In this document: in pieces, positions 48,087 through 60,318 of the stretch | How the letters are laid out: each line of letters begins with the position of its first letter | Position numbering within the stretch: position 1 is the first letter of the stretch | NCBI GenBank assembly: GCA_034620365.1 | Contig: JAQGEQ010000041.1 | Coordinates: forward strand, 620,001 to 684,000 | Direction of reading: 5' to 3' | From: Pegea sp. RAD2-039 | Lineage: Eukaryota > Chordata > Thaliacea > Salpida > Salpidae | DNA length: 64,000 nt | Made by a program: the position numbers and the translations under genes | Notes under the pieces: model-generated | Database searches by the model: none | Told to the model about the DNA's origin: nothing | Seen by the model: the letters and a program-made list of their open reading frames with translations, nothing else

Positions 48087-51000
48087 TTTCAATCTTTTAT
48101 ATCTAGAAACTTAATATCTACAGCTCTATAATAAGTTAGAATAACAACTTGAAAAATTGCTTTGAAAAACAAAAGTTCTGAGTTATAATAACATAAAACA
48201 ATCTGCTCGCTAACTTGAATATATTTAAAATGAAACAGATTAAACTAATTCCTACCTAAAAGTCTTTAAAACGTTGATGAAACTTATAAGCTCACTGCAA
48301 AGTTTTTGTGTTTCACATTTAAACTGATATAAGCAAAAGAGGAAAACTTAATTAGTTTATTGCACCGTTCCTAAATATCTTCTGTGGTTTCATAATATGT
48401 TTTTGCTTCTTCAACAGTTCTAAAGTGCTTTTTTCAGTAAATATCTTTGGTATACAATTTCTAAAGAAATATGTTTACGTTAAAAAATTAAAGCGATCAT
48501 GACCACCTAATTTGGTTGTTAATACATAGCTGTGTTTACTTGTCTGAGTTATTAGAACGTTTGATTTATTTTTCATCTAAATTTTTAAGAAATTAGATAA
48601 TAAAAATTATAATTTGGACAAATTTTAAATATAAAAGCAGTTTTTATAAACTTAAAACACTGGAAAGGCGTTTAATAGCTTTCTTTTTAAGATTGGTCAT
48701 TATATTACGGTTGCATAAAAATATTTTTGAAGATTGGAATAAAAACAGAATCTAAGTTAATTATTTGAAATTATCATTTCTAGAAAAGGTTTAAGACCAA
48801 TATTTCATGATAAAGTGTAAATTAAAACAACCACAAGGTTAATTGAACTCATTAAAAAACTTTTTTGTATCTTAGAAAAGTTCAATCTATTTTTTAGTCA
48901 ACTATAATTAAAATAATTATTTTGAAAAATTAAAGGCTTGGAAGCAGCTTTATTGGAACTTAAATCTCAATTTTAATTGTTTAAATGAACATTTATTAGA
49001 ATTACCTGTTTTAATCAGTTAAGTAAGATCATTACACAATACTATAACTTTTGAGCTTGATTATTTATATAAATATTTTAGCTTAAGAGTAAATAAAGTC
49101 ATAATCGCTCTAGGTGCAAGTACTCAACCTAAAAAATAAGAACTTCTTTTTTAAACAATTTCTTTCTTTTAACTTGAAATTTTACTTGATGTAACAAGTT
49201 TAGACTATATAAATGTACAAAAAATAAGCTATAACTATCTTCTAGAACTTATCTATTAAAATATACATTGTTGAAGTCCAACTTAACAAAAAGCAACCTC
49301 ACTTTAAAGAGGGTTAAATTTTTTATAAAAGTATAAATTTTAAAGATTTAAATTCTTCAAATTTGACAAACAAGCGTCAAATAGGACTTGGTTTGTCAGT
49401 AATCGGCTTCATATGCTCTTGCTAGGCTACTGAACATCTTTTTAAATACTGACCAAAGTCTTGGTACTTTGCACTAATTGATAAATGAAAGAATTAATCA
49501 TTCACTACTACAAATAAAATTATCATCACAAGAATTTGACAAATCGTCTGAATTTGTTTTGAAAACCACATATATAGACATTTTGTGATGAACTAGACTT
49601 TAGGCTTCCATATGACTATTTGCAGAAGTAAAGTTTTGAGTTTACAAAGGTGATATATAAATAACATCAAAGAGTCACATTGCTTTCAAACCACCAGACG
49701 AATTTTAGAGCATCTAAGTATATTTAATTAAAATATGTTATATATTTTTGTGAATATTTTACAAACTGATGATTAGTGGGCTAGTCTGACTCTGTCGGTC
49801 TTTTTAAAAAATACATTTTTTAGTAATTTTTCAGAAAAACGATTTTGTAGAATATAAAATTCTTATTACTCCAATCCTCGCTTTCAAGATTTTAGTTTTG
49901 AGATGTTGCCAAAGTTTTACTGAAGTCTAAAAGTTATTGTTTTTGCAATGATTGGAATACATTCTCATACTTCGGAATATCTAAAGTTTCAGAAAGTGTT
50001 TGGATGTTGTGTTAGCTAGAAACTAACTGTTGTTCTTGGTAAGAAGTCTTTAAGATTATAATTAATCACGTGTGTAAATTTCAATCTAATAATTAGCGAT
50101 TGGGTCAAGTTTCATTGCCAATTAATATAATATCAATCAAAACAGTTCTTTTAAAACTTATAAATTATTTTATCACAAATAAGCCTTAGACGTTCAATAC
50201 TTTGTAAAAAATAATAACAATAAAAAAATTGATAACAACAGTTTTTATTGCGAAATGCTGTTTATGTAGGGGAAAAACAAATAAAATACTTTAAGCTGCC
50301 ATAAGCTATAAACAAATACAATTTACAAACTTTATTATTTGCAGCTTGAAACAAGTTTGCAGCATCCATCGGTCGCAATTACATTACTATAGCTTATAAG
50401 AAACTACATTAAAGAAATCCAATCATCACTTATAGCTACATCAAAACTAAACCATATTTTATATTTCCTGCTTTTAATCCTTCTTCATAAATGTTGTTAT
50501 GAGACAACAAATTTCTGAGAATGATATTTGCTGATGCAAAAAAAAGTTATCTACTTAAATTTGTATAACTTTACAAATGACATTTTAAATTTTAAATTGT
50601 CGCCAGGTCAAAACGAAGACTTTTATATTCTATAAAGTAATTACAAAAATAAATAAACTGGTTCTTTTTATAATTCTTAAAATGCAATTGTGTTAGTTAG
50701 AAATGTGTCAAATGTTAGTCAGATTATGTGATACTTGTAAATAAAATGACTTAAAAATTGTGGGTAATCTAACAACATGATTGATGACTTTTGATTTTTT
50801 AGGTATATTTTATATAGCAGTAATGTTATACTATTTAGATAGTTACATCTATACGTATGATTTTAAAGTGTGTTTTAATCCTCAAAAAGTTATACAATTT
50901 TTGTGAAAAATAGAATTAGAATTGCAGACAAAATGTGTTTAAAAATAAGTAATCAATAAGATTAAATAATAAGATTGATAATAAATGATTTACTCCTAAG

Positions 51001-52707
51001 GTCTTCTGTAAATAGTTCAGCAGAAGAAGTAAACAAAATATAGTCAACAGTTCTAAAAGTACAAGAAAGTTAATTACTAAGCAGAAAAAGTTTTGTGACC
51101 ATCATTTATTTGTTTTCTAATTATGTTGATCTTTTAATTTGAAATTTTTGATCCATCGACTTTGTTGGAAAGGTCCTTAGCTGCTTCAATCGCTTTCTAG
51201 CTTTTTTACTACAAAAGATGCATTTTTTGACAACTTTAGAGACCTAAATAGATTTTCCGAGCTCCTAAAGTTCGATATCTTTTATTAAACCTTTATAACT
51301 TTGTGTTTAATTTTTGTTAACTATTCAGAGAGTGATTTCGCATTTTCTATTCTGTCTTTTTACCATTTCTATAAGTCAACCATGAGATTAAAGACTCATA
51401 TTATGAAATAAAAGTAGTTATTAGAGTTATTTAAGATTTAAGCCTGAAGCTGTGTCGTCTGCTAAGTGCATGATTAAATATAGTCTTTGAAAGGCTCTTC
51501 AAGTTGACAAAAGAACATATTTTGAAGAGCTGAAGAAAATTCTTAATTTTCTGCATTTTAATTACTTATGGTTCAAGTATTTGTTCAGTTTGGAAGAAAA
51601 CAAATAACTTGGCAATATATTTCTAGTTGTTATAGCATGATAACGATTGCTATAATTGAATAAATAGATGGAAAAAGCGATTATTTTTTATTTGATATAT
51701 TTTTATACTTTTACTACATTTTTATTCCATCTTATTTTTATTATAAATCAAATATCATAATTACTGAAATAGTCTGGAAGTCATATAAGCCATTTTCTCT
51801 TTAACAAAATGATTTTTATTTAGTTACACTTCAATAATTTTCAAAACTTGAATTACCGTATTCTGTAGTGCCACGAATTTCTAATTCTTGTATTTTAAAA
51901 TTGTATATCTACTTTAGTGGTTATCTTGGTGCCACTTGATAATATTTTTTCTAAATTTGTTTATACAATCTACTGTTGAAGTCAGAAATACTATTTTAAT
52001 TCAGTGGTTGTTTGCTGGAATTAATGGTTTTTTATTATTCTTTACTTTGGTTTGTTTTTGAAAACATCAATGGCTTATTGTTGGAAAATATATTTTCTGA
52101 AAGATTTAGTAAATTTACTCTTATTTTTTGCAGTGGCATATAGAAAGTTTATAAATATTATCTTTTAATTTTGTAAACTTATAAAGTATAACTTATAAAT
52201 GTATGTTATCTAAAATTATGTTTATATAACAGTTTATTGTTAACTCAATTAAATTTACGAAAATTCAGTATTTTTTGCCTTTTCAAGTACATGTTATGAT
52301 AATAATGATTTTACTTTTTTTAACTTTTTATTGAAAGAAAATAAGTCTAAAATGAATACTTATACTGCAATGATTTATTATTATTATAGGTTTACTAATT
52401 GTTTGGTATATATATTAATTTAACTAATATGTAATATAAATAAAATATGAGTGAAAAAGAATTATTTTTAGCTCTGTTTTCTCATATATATCATTTTATT
52501 TATTAATTAACATTTTATGATTTGAATAATTATTTTATTTTAACAATAAGATTGGTTTTGAAGTCTTTTTTAAACTTTATTTTTATTGTTGTTTATGTAT
52601 TAATAAAGATTTGATTTTTAAATAGATTTATCTAGTTTTTATTAATTAGTTTTTATAATTATTTATTTATAGATTTTATTTGAAAAATTTTTATCTCAAA
52701 CTACAAA
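48087..52707. other. Large AT-rich intergenic region, nothing recognised
   Basis: About 4.6 kb of AT-rich DNA read on both strands. I found no exon with a convincing protein family match, no tRNA-like fold, no long tandem repeat and no similarity to the MMP unit. The left edge includes the 5' flank of the minus-strand FN2 gene. The last 40 bp include a pyrimidine-rich stretch and an AG (about 52,671) just before the PMM start, which could be a 5' UTR or spliced-leader acceptor. Confidence 0.5.
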
Positions 52708-53460
52708 ATGAGTCAAAAAAATAATTCAATTCTGTGTTTGTTTGATGTTGATGGTACCTTGACTCTACCAAGACAGAAAGTGACATCAGAAATGTCAGAA
52801 TTTATGAAAGAACTGAGAAAAAAGGTTGTTGTTGGTGTGGTTGGTGGCTCAGATATGAAAAAAATAGTTGAACAGCTGGCTGACAACCAACAACAGCTTG
52901 TTGACTCTTATGATTATGTGTTTTCTGAAAATGGGCTTGTTGCTTTTAAGAATGGTTCAATGATTGGAGAGCAGTCAATTCAAACTCATCTTGGTGATGA
53001 GCTGTTACAAAAGCTTATCAACTTTTGTTTGAAATATATCTCCAACTTACAGTTACCTAGAAAGCGAGGTACTTTTATTGAATTTCGAAAAGGAATGATC
53101 AATGTATGCCCGGTTGGTAGAAGCTGCTCACAGGCTGAACGAGAAGAATTTTATGCTTTTGACTGTGAGCATAAAGTCCGAGAGCTAATGGTGCAACAGT
53201 TGAAAGAAGAGTTTAAAGATGAGGACCTAACTTTTTCTATTGGTGGACAAATCAGTATAGATGTGTTTCCTACCGGTTGGGACAAGCGGTTTTGTCTTCA
53301 ATTTGTGAAAGATGGTGATTATAAGGAAGTTCATTTTTTTGGTGATAAAACTTCTAAAGGAGGTAATGATTATGAGAGTTTCTCTGATGATTATACCATC
53401 GGTCATACAGTTACATCTCCTAAAGATACTAGAGATCAGCTTAAAAAGCTTCTTTTTTAA
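52708..53460 (+). CDS. PMM: Phosphomannomutase, intronless
   Basis: Cytosolic HAD-superfamily enzyme that interconverts mannose 6-phosphate and mannose 1-phosphate for GDP-mannose and protein glycosylation. The 250-residue single-exon frame is about the usual eukaryotic PMM length (roughly 245-260). Visible motifs are [11 protein letters not shown] with nucleophile Asp13 and acid/base Asp15, [35 protein letters not shown] (the substrate-contact region), [13 protein letters not shown] and [14 protein letters not shown] (the metal-binding GDKT-GGNDYE box). All key residues look intact, so the gene is probably functional. The absence of introns contrasts with every other gene here and may reflect retroposition or intron loss. 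The chosen ATG is the first in frame and places the nucleophile where the family has it. Confidence 0.96.
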   Translation: MSQKNNSILCLFDVDGTLTLPRQKVTSEMSEFMKELRKKVVVGVVGGSDMKKIVEQLADNQQQLVDSYDYVFSENGLVAFKNGSMIGEQSIQTHLGDELLQKLINFCLKYISNLQLPRKRGTFIEFRKGMINVCPVGRSCSQAEREEFYAFDCEHKVRELMVQQLKEEFKDEDLTFSIGGQISIDVFPTGWDKRFCLQFVKDGDYKEVHFFGDKTSKGGNDYESFSDDYTIGHTVTSPKDTRDQLKKLLF

Positions 53461-53980
53461 ACACTGCTATATGACATCTTATACTCTAATTACTCTAGGC
53501 ATCCCTTTTTGTATTCTGCAGTTTGTTATTTGTCTATGTATGTGAAAATTCTATTCTAAATTATTTATCAACAAATCTATACACATTTATTTGTAAAATA
53601 TTTATTAACAAAGTTTGTTTCTTATTAATATGCAATTTATTTATTCTTAAAATATATTCTTCTCTGTGTATATATTTATGCTTTTGATAAAATAAATTTG
53701 TCAAAGCAAAAGTGTAGACAGTCATTTTTTTCTGGCAATAAAATCAATTTTCATTTAATAAATTGTTATCCATTTTAATCTTTTAGATTTGCTTATGAAT
53801 AAGTGAATTAATAAACAGTTTTTTGTTGACTTCAGAGTATTTTAAGCTCTTCTTGTAGATTTGAAATATATGAAGCACATTAGAAACATATTTTCAAATA
53901 TATTCTAAAGTTCAAATAATTACACTAATGTGACTACCTGATAAAATTTAGAAAAATCATGATTTATTATGTGCTCTAAA

Positions 53981-54390
53981 GATGTGTAGTGTAGCGGTTA
54001 TCACGCCCGCCTAAGACACTAAGGTCCCTGGCTCGATTTATGATGGACACATATTTGTGGCAAGAAAAGTCCATATGACACCCGGGTAGAAGGGCGCTGT
54101 GAGTCTGGTTAGTGACAACACTTCTAAGAGACGCAAAACTCCGAATTCAAAGCTGGAGTTGGAGCCTTGTGGTCAGTTTGTCACTGTACTCAGTATCGTT
54201 CAGGCAGCTCCTGCGACGCCAGCTGGGCGTAGCTTCATCAGTCCTTCTGTTACGCTGCATAACCTTTTTGGGGCAGATAATGGAATCCTGCTGCGTGGGC
54301 AGCAACTGGGCCTGCATAATTTCTACCCTGGCTTACAGCATGGCCGTTTTCGGCCGAAAGATGCTGAGTCAGCTCAAAAAGCAAAATCTT
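53981..54390 (+). mobile_element. SINE with valine-tRNA-like head
   Basis: The first 70 bp closely resemble a valine tRNA: GTAGTGTAGCGGTTATCAC (D-arm, A box), GCCCGCCTAAGACAC (anticodon region, CCTAA... as in tRNA-Val) and GGTCCCTGGCTCGATTTATG (a decayed T-arm, B box). A body and a GC-rich tail follow. The tail domain, from about 54,200, is found again in inverted orientation at 62,096-62,270. This combination of a tRNA-like head and dispersed tail is the signature of a tRNA-derived SINE. Its acceptor stem cannot pair, so it is not a functional tRNA gene. Confidence 0.8.
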
Positions 54391-54591
54391 TCAACCATTA
54401 ATCAATTTTCAAAAATGTTAATTGGAAAACTGTAAAAATGTTAAAGTAGTCAATAATGTTTAGATTAAAAATAGTTTTATAAAATCCTCCATCGACATAA
54501 AAAGTCTTCTATTTTTTAACTTTATTTTGTTTCTAATTCTCTTGTGAAGGAAACTCGATGCTTCCTACAAAACCTTTCGTCAAACCATCAT

Positions 54592-54795
54592 TTAAAACGC
54601 GTCACAGTTCATCTGATTTGAAAGCTGCGATGTGAACGGATGAAAAACTTCTACGAGCGTAATGACGTCATCATCGCTATCATCGTCTAATTTGTAAGTG
54701 TGATTGAAGGGGAGTATGCCACAAGTCCGATTACATCGTCCGCAGCCCCAGCAGCTGTCCACAGACCTTTCAAGGACGATACAGAATGACGAACT
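54592..54795 (-). other. GC-elevated island with Cys-rich open frame, possible terminal exon
   Basis: A 67-codon stop-free frame with no upstream ATG ends in TAA at 54,594-54,592. It reads with six cysteines (including DSCWGCGRCNRTCG), an acidic run (LDDDSDDD) and two possible N-glycosylation sites (NRT, NHT). Base composition is well above the surroundings. An acceptor-like CAG within it could start a last coding exon, but I found no partner exon and no family match. It could equally be part of an unrecognised mobile element next to the SINE. Confidence 0.25.
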
Positions 54796-56436
54796 TCAAA
54801 TACTATTAAAATATAGATCTTTATAGAAGCTAACATCATCTTGAATCTTTGTGTGAAATCAATAAACGTTCATCTTGATATTGAAGAGCAGGAAAATGGA
54901 ATTCTTCAGTTATTTCTAGTGGAAATCTTCTTGTAAAAGTAGTTCTAAAGATAAATTATCAAAATTGAAACTTAAAGACAAAGATATATGTAAGCAGATT
55001 TGAGATTTACAAAGATTTAAATCTTTTCTAAAGTTAAACACGACTAATCAAGACGAGCCTGACTTCTTTGAAGGTTTCTAATGTTTTTAGAGATAATATA
55101 GCTTGCAAAAGTTTATGAAATATTATAAATATTTAGTTTATTATTTATCGGAATTTTGGAAAAAAGTTTAATTTCTAAGGCGACTCAATAATTGCATAAG
55201 GCACATAAATTAGATAAAATTAATTTATGAAAAGTTGTTTATTTGACTTGAAAAGTGTTTCAGAATAAATAAAAGAGTAAATTTTGGTTCGTGAAAAGCT
55301 GGTCTTGTAAATATCCAGTAAAAAGATTTTGTAGTTGAAGATCGTAGATTTTTACGAGTTGTATAGCTACTGAAGCAGCTTCTTAATGAGTGTTTATTAA
55401 AACATACCAAATATTAGAAAGGTAATTACAGCTTTAAGAGAATTATGTACTAAGTTATCATTAGCGCCAAAAAATCGATGAATATTTATAAAATTATTTC
55501 TTATAAAAGTCATTTCCTGAATAACCAATAACATTTTATAGGTGAGCAATTATGGAATTGTTTAAGTAGCTGGAAAACTGCATTTGATTTATTCTTTTAA
55601 ATAATATCATAGAACTTGGCTAATAAATGTTGATTTGAAATTTTCGTTGCTCTGAAATTATTTTTTATGAATTCATCAGTTTTAGTTTGGAAATATATTA
55701 GGCTTCTTCTAAAAATTTATTTCTATATATATAACTGGATGAAGCTTGATATTTTGAAAAACATTTTTGGCTGTTTTTCTAGAAACATTTTTATTAAATG
55801 AACTTGTGCTTTTAGATTGAAACCATTTATTTAAAAATGTTTTTAAAATTAAAGAAAAATCTTTATGTAACTTTAAATAAGAATTTTAAAAATAAATTCT
55901 AGAGGTTTTGTAATTTTCAAATGATATTAAGAAAATGTTGATTTGTTAACAGTCAATATAGACGTTGCGTTTGATGTGGAAAAAAATGTCCACTAAACTC
56001 AAGATGGTAAACCAAACATTTAAAATTGGTTTGCAATTTGTTTTACCAACTCAAAAATGTACAAATAGAAATAAGTTTTTAAGCAAATCTTACAAATATG
56101 TTAAGTAACGATGCTTGAGTTGAATAAATATTGTAACAAATTGTTAAACAGAAAGATTACTTAATAGCAATAAAACAACAAATCATTTTTAATCATTTTT
56201 ATTTTGAATAAAGACACTACAAATATAAACTATATGCATTTAGTTTCAAAAACCTTATCATGAAGAAAAATGAATTGAAAATAACTGATGTGTAAATAAA
56301 ACTCTGTGATGTGGACATCTTGTGAAGACATAGAAGCGGTTTTCTCTTCTCGTTTTATGATGCAAACTTTTTCGTTTGTCTAAGAGTTCTCGTAAAACTT
56401 CTTTTCATTCAAAACTTTTCGTTTCTCAAAACTTTT

Positions 56437-59400
56437 TCATTTATTGATTAACTCTCCGTGTTTGTCGTATTTATTCTTCCAAAACTTTATATTTTCAAAA
56501 CTCCATTTTTGATCACATAGAATACCAGTGTTGCCTTTATTTTTTGATTTTACTAAACGTATCAATGCCATTAAGGGAATAAATATCAAGGGCAAGACTA
56601 TTAGAACAACGATTGTCAGGTTTCCGTACCAAGGGTAAGGTGTTTGAACCGTATCTTTTCCCTGAAACATAAAACATATTTAAATATTTTCAAAACTTAT
56701 CTGAGTTACAAAACTACTTTTTAATTTGCTTAACTTACAAATTAGTGTTCTGTTAAAATAGGAAATTGGGAAAAAGCTCATTTAGAAATAAATTAAGAAC
56801 TTTAAGATATTATTATTAGAAATATAATTAAAAGTAGAGGCTTGGAGGATAGAAGCAGGTGAGTTCTCAATACCTTCTAACATCAAGCACAAGATTTGTT
56901 GGTAAGATAAGTTACTATTAACTTGATGTTGTTAGTCGAGGAGTTTCTACAAGTCAAGGTGCTAGAAGCAGAAGAATTCTCAGCACCTTCGACCACTAAG
57001 TAGACAATTTGTTTGTAAGACAAGTTATTATTGATTTGGTGTTGTTGGTCGAAAAGTTGTTACAAGTCAAGTCTCTAAACTAATCTGACTTTTTATCAAG
57101 TTGAATTTGAACTAAGATATGTTCCATCATACACAAAGTAGTAAGTGTAGAACTCACATTGTTCCAGGGCTCGTAAGTGATTGTTGTAGTAACTGTTGTA
57201 TATAAATAAGCGATAAAAACGGTCAAGATGATAATTGGAGAGATAAAAGTCCAACAAAGTCGGAAGTACCAATGTAAAATATATCCTCCAATGGATTTAG
57301 GTCCTCCATACATCCAACTAATATCTTCATCGAATCTAAACGAAGAAGTTGATTAGAAGAACAGTGTGACGCCACAAAACTCACTTTTTCGTTCCGTAAA
57401 GCCAGCTGACAACGACAATTTCACAAAGGGCAATTAGTAATAGTGGAATCGAACCAGAGTACCCATCAAAAATTTCCAACCAGTAGTTACCAGCTCTTGT
57501 ACAAAACACCAATCCGATTAAACAAGACAACAGACTAACTACTCCTAAAACCGATAGCTAGTTAAAATGTTTCAACTTTTGTAGTTTTGGTCAAACCTGT
57601 GATAACAGGGCGAGGAACTGTTAGTCCCAAATCAAACAATGGCGTGATGACACCTTCAACGGTCCCAAACATAGAGCCCATACCAAGAGACAGTAACATC
57701 AAGAAGAAAAGAATCGCCCAAACAGGACTTCCTGGCATACTGATGATTGCCTCGGTGAAGACAACAAAAGCAAGTCCCGTGCCTTGAGATTTCTACCAAG
57801 ATATTAGAACTTGAGTTTTTTGAAACGTAAAAATTACGGTTTTTCGACGAGATGCTTTTTTAGACAAATTTACAACTTTTTTAAAGTTCTTTCTAGATGA
57901 GCAAATAATTAATATTTGAACTTAAACTGAGTAAATATGTTACGCTGAAGTTGTTTAACTAGAAATAAAAATAGTTTTAAAAATATGAAACCTCGTAATT
58001 TTATCAAAAACCGGTTTTAGTAATTTTTATGTAAATCTACAAAGTTGTTTTAAGCCAATCACAAAGTTTTAAAAATTTCAAATTAGATTCAAATTTCTCT
58101 AAAGTCATTTTTCGAACCTCTTCAAGAATTTCATTCAAATCACAATTGGCTAATAGGCTGACAAAATCGCTATCCGTCTTATTTAAATCGCTAATCACGG
58201 TCGTGTAGTTATCTTCTGTAATCGATCCTTCTGGAAGGTTTAAGATATCAAGAAGGTATCCAGTATTACTAAAAAAAAACAGTTTTAATTCCACCGCATT
58301 TGATCAATTAAAGAGTCTTACTTTGCGACGCAGCGCTCGAACTGAAGTGTCGCTTTGTAGCCCAGAATAGCAAAGATGACGACAGATGCAAAGATGGAAG
58401 TACAGGAATTGGTCAGCGCGATGATCAGAGAGTCTCTTTGACAATTTTGTTTCTTTGGATTATAACTCGAGAACGCGATAACACCCCCAAAACCTAATCC
58501 CAAAGAGAAGAAGATTTGCGTCGCTGCATCCAACCAAACATTCGGATTTGCCAAAGTTTCCAACTGAATAATAAAATCTGTCGTTAAAATTGATAAGGAG
58601 CTATCAGAAAAATGAGGAATTAGCTTAATGTTTGTTGACTTGGTTGAATGGAAAATTACCAGTTAGTTCTGTAAGTTGCATTACATTTGAAACTTGTTTA
58701 AAGATAAATAGAAAAAAAAAACTAAATGTAAATGTTTGCTATTCGTCGGTTTGTTGATTAATCAATGATTTAAACTCAGTGATGTTTGTGAATTTTAAAA
58801 CTGAAGCGCTGTGGAAAGTTTTCAGAAAATTTTTTTCAATTTTAAAGTCGGATTTCTCAACTTTTAGAAATTATAATAATTTGAAGATAAGTTCAAAAAG
58901 TCAAAGTTCAACTCACGTTTGGTGTAAACAAATACTTCAAACCTTCGCTAGAACCTTTCAAAGTAAGTCCTCTAACCAAGAATATAAAGAGCACGAGATA
59001 AGGGAATGTAGCAGTAAAATACATAACCTAAAACACCGCTATAAGCACCTTAATTTGAGGTGTCTACAATTTTGTACCTTTCCTGAACTTTCAATTCCTT
59101 TTAACATTCCGACCCACAAAACAATCCAACTGAGAATAAGACACAAAGCTATCCACCAGACTATTCCTCCAGTTTCTTCAATTGATTCGGAGATATTTAA
59201 AGTTTGACGAAACCAAAAGTATTCTGTGGAACCGCTTGTTAAGCAGGCCTCGTCGTATCCCGTCAAGTTGCTGTTTAAAGGACATTTTGCGTACGGAAGA
59301 GGGTCCTATTCAAAAAAGAAAGAGAAGAAATTTTATTCAGCTTGCTTTTCTGTTCATAACTTTGTACATCTAAGAAGTAGATGATGAAAGTTGACAGATC

Positions 59401-60318
59401 AACTTTCTTAAAATATGATTGAACTTATGATATAAAAATGAGTCCGCAGCAAATAAAAGAGCCACTGGTTAAAGAGTCACTGGTATAAAAAATTTACCGA
59501 ATTGACTAAATATAGTTTAGATTATTTAAAAAAATCCAGTTTATTTGAATTTAAATAATTTAAAAAAAAATTGGGAATATTCACTTAAAAAAAATTTTCT
59601 TGCTGATTAATAAAACTATCATCATTATTAAAACTTATCAATATTATTCATCTATTTTTATTCTATTATTTAAAAGATGCAAGCCTAAAGTTATTAATTT
59701 TATTTCTACTTGAACAGAAAAGTTTTCAAGAAATAAAACAAAAATTAAAAAACTGAAAACTCACCGTAAAAGAATTACAAATGTACCAAAAGCACCAGGC
59801 CACAATCGTATTGTAATAAAGACCAACTGCAAACGAAACAACCATACTGGCAATTCCAATTCCAACTAAGTAAGGATGAAATTTGCTCCAAGCTTTCACA
59901 GGTCCTCTTCTTAATCTTTGACCGATAGAAAGCTCCATTAAAAATAGAGGAACTCCCTCGAAGACCAACATCAGTAAGTATGGAATAAGGAAAGCGCCTT
60001 AAAAATGACCATTAATTCCCTGAAAATATTTTAATGAAACTTCGTACCTCCTCCATAAGTTTGAGCTAGGTAAGGAAACCTCCAAATGTTTCCGAGGCCG
60101 ACAGCAAATGCGATGCAAGCGAGAAGAAATTGGATCTGATTGTCCCAAGCAGGCCTGGCTTGTTTTGTTTTAGTCAGGGCATGGTGTCCGATACCAAACT
60201 CCAAACCAAAGTCCTCATCTTCTTTTCCACTTTCAAGATCGACTTTAGATGAAATCGTTTTCAGTTTCACATCACCATTGGTTTCAGACACAAATCCTTC
60301 GTTTTTTATCCCATTCAT
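56437..60318 (-). CDS. SLC6A19-like: SLC6-family Na+-dependent neutral amino acid transporter (B0AT-like)
   Basis: Plasma-membrane sodium-coupled symporter with 12 expected transmembrane helices. The ten exons are 60318-60048, 59997-59765, 59305-59078, 59027-58917, 58563-58322, 58268-58118, 57792-57597, 57544-57385, 57335-57158 and 56661-56437. They sum to 1,995 nt, or 664 residues, in frame. TM1 has the family signature [20 protein letters not shown], followed by [19 protein letters not shown] and [11 protein letters not shown]. The extracellular loop [31 protein letters not shown] and [13 protein letters not shown] all match the B0AT/SLC6A15-20 branch best, so a neutral amino acid is the likely substrate; the exact substrate cannot be read from sequence. 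The exon 6 donor (GTTCGA) is unusual but required for the frame and the LEE-KSQGTG junction. Intron 9 carries a hairpin-rich tandem repeat. Confidence 0.94.
56851..57077. repeat. Diverged tandem repeat, about 113-bp period, in SLC6 intron 9
   Basis: Two units start with AGAAGCAG at 56,851 and 56,964 and share the order AGAAGCAG ... TTCTCA ... ACCTTC ... TTTGT.GGTAAGA.AAGTTA, ending TACAAGTCAAG. Units contain inverted segments, for example AAGGTGCT/AGCACCTT around 56,957-56,990, and the block sits entirely inside the intron. It may be a remnant of a small structured element. Confidence 0.7.

Larger units (their letters stand above)
53461..56436. other. Intergenic region between PMM and SLC6 genes
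   Basis: AATAAA-type signals near 53,690 could end the PMM transcript. The region then contains a SINE (53,981-54,390), a GC-elevated island (about 54,540-54,800) and AT-rich DNA to 56,436. No complete gene was recognised. Confidence 0.55.

Noticed and set aside
53985-54057. Functional tRNA-Val gene
   Set aside because: The A-box region is good, but the T-arm and acceptor stem do not pair and the sequence continues into a dispersed SINE tail.
55225-55410. 61-codon minus frame as a gene
   Set aside because: No recognisable domain, AT-rich composition like the background, and no splice partners; consistent with a chance frame.
58779-59207. 142-codon plus-strand frame
   Set aside because: Antisense to SLC6 exons 3-4 and the intron between exons 4 and 5; no family match, and the minus-strand exons are certain.
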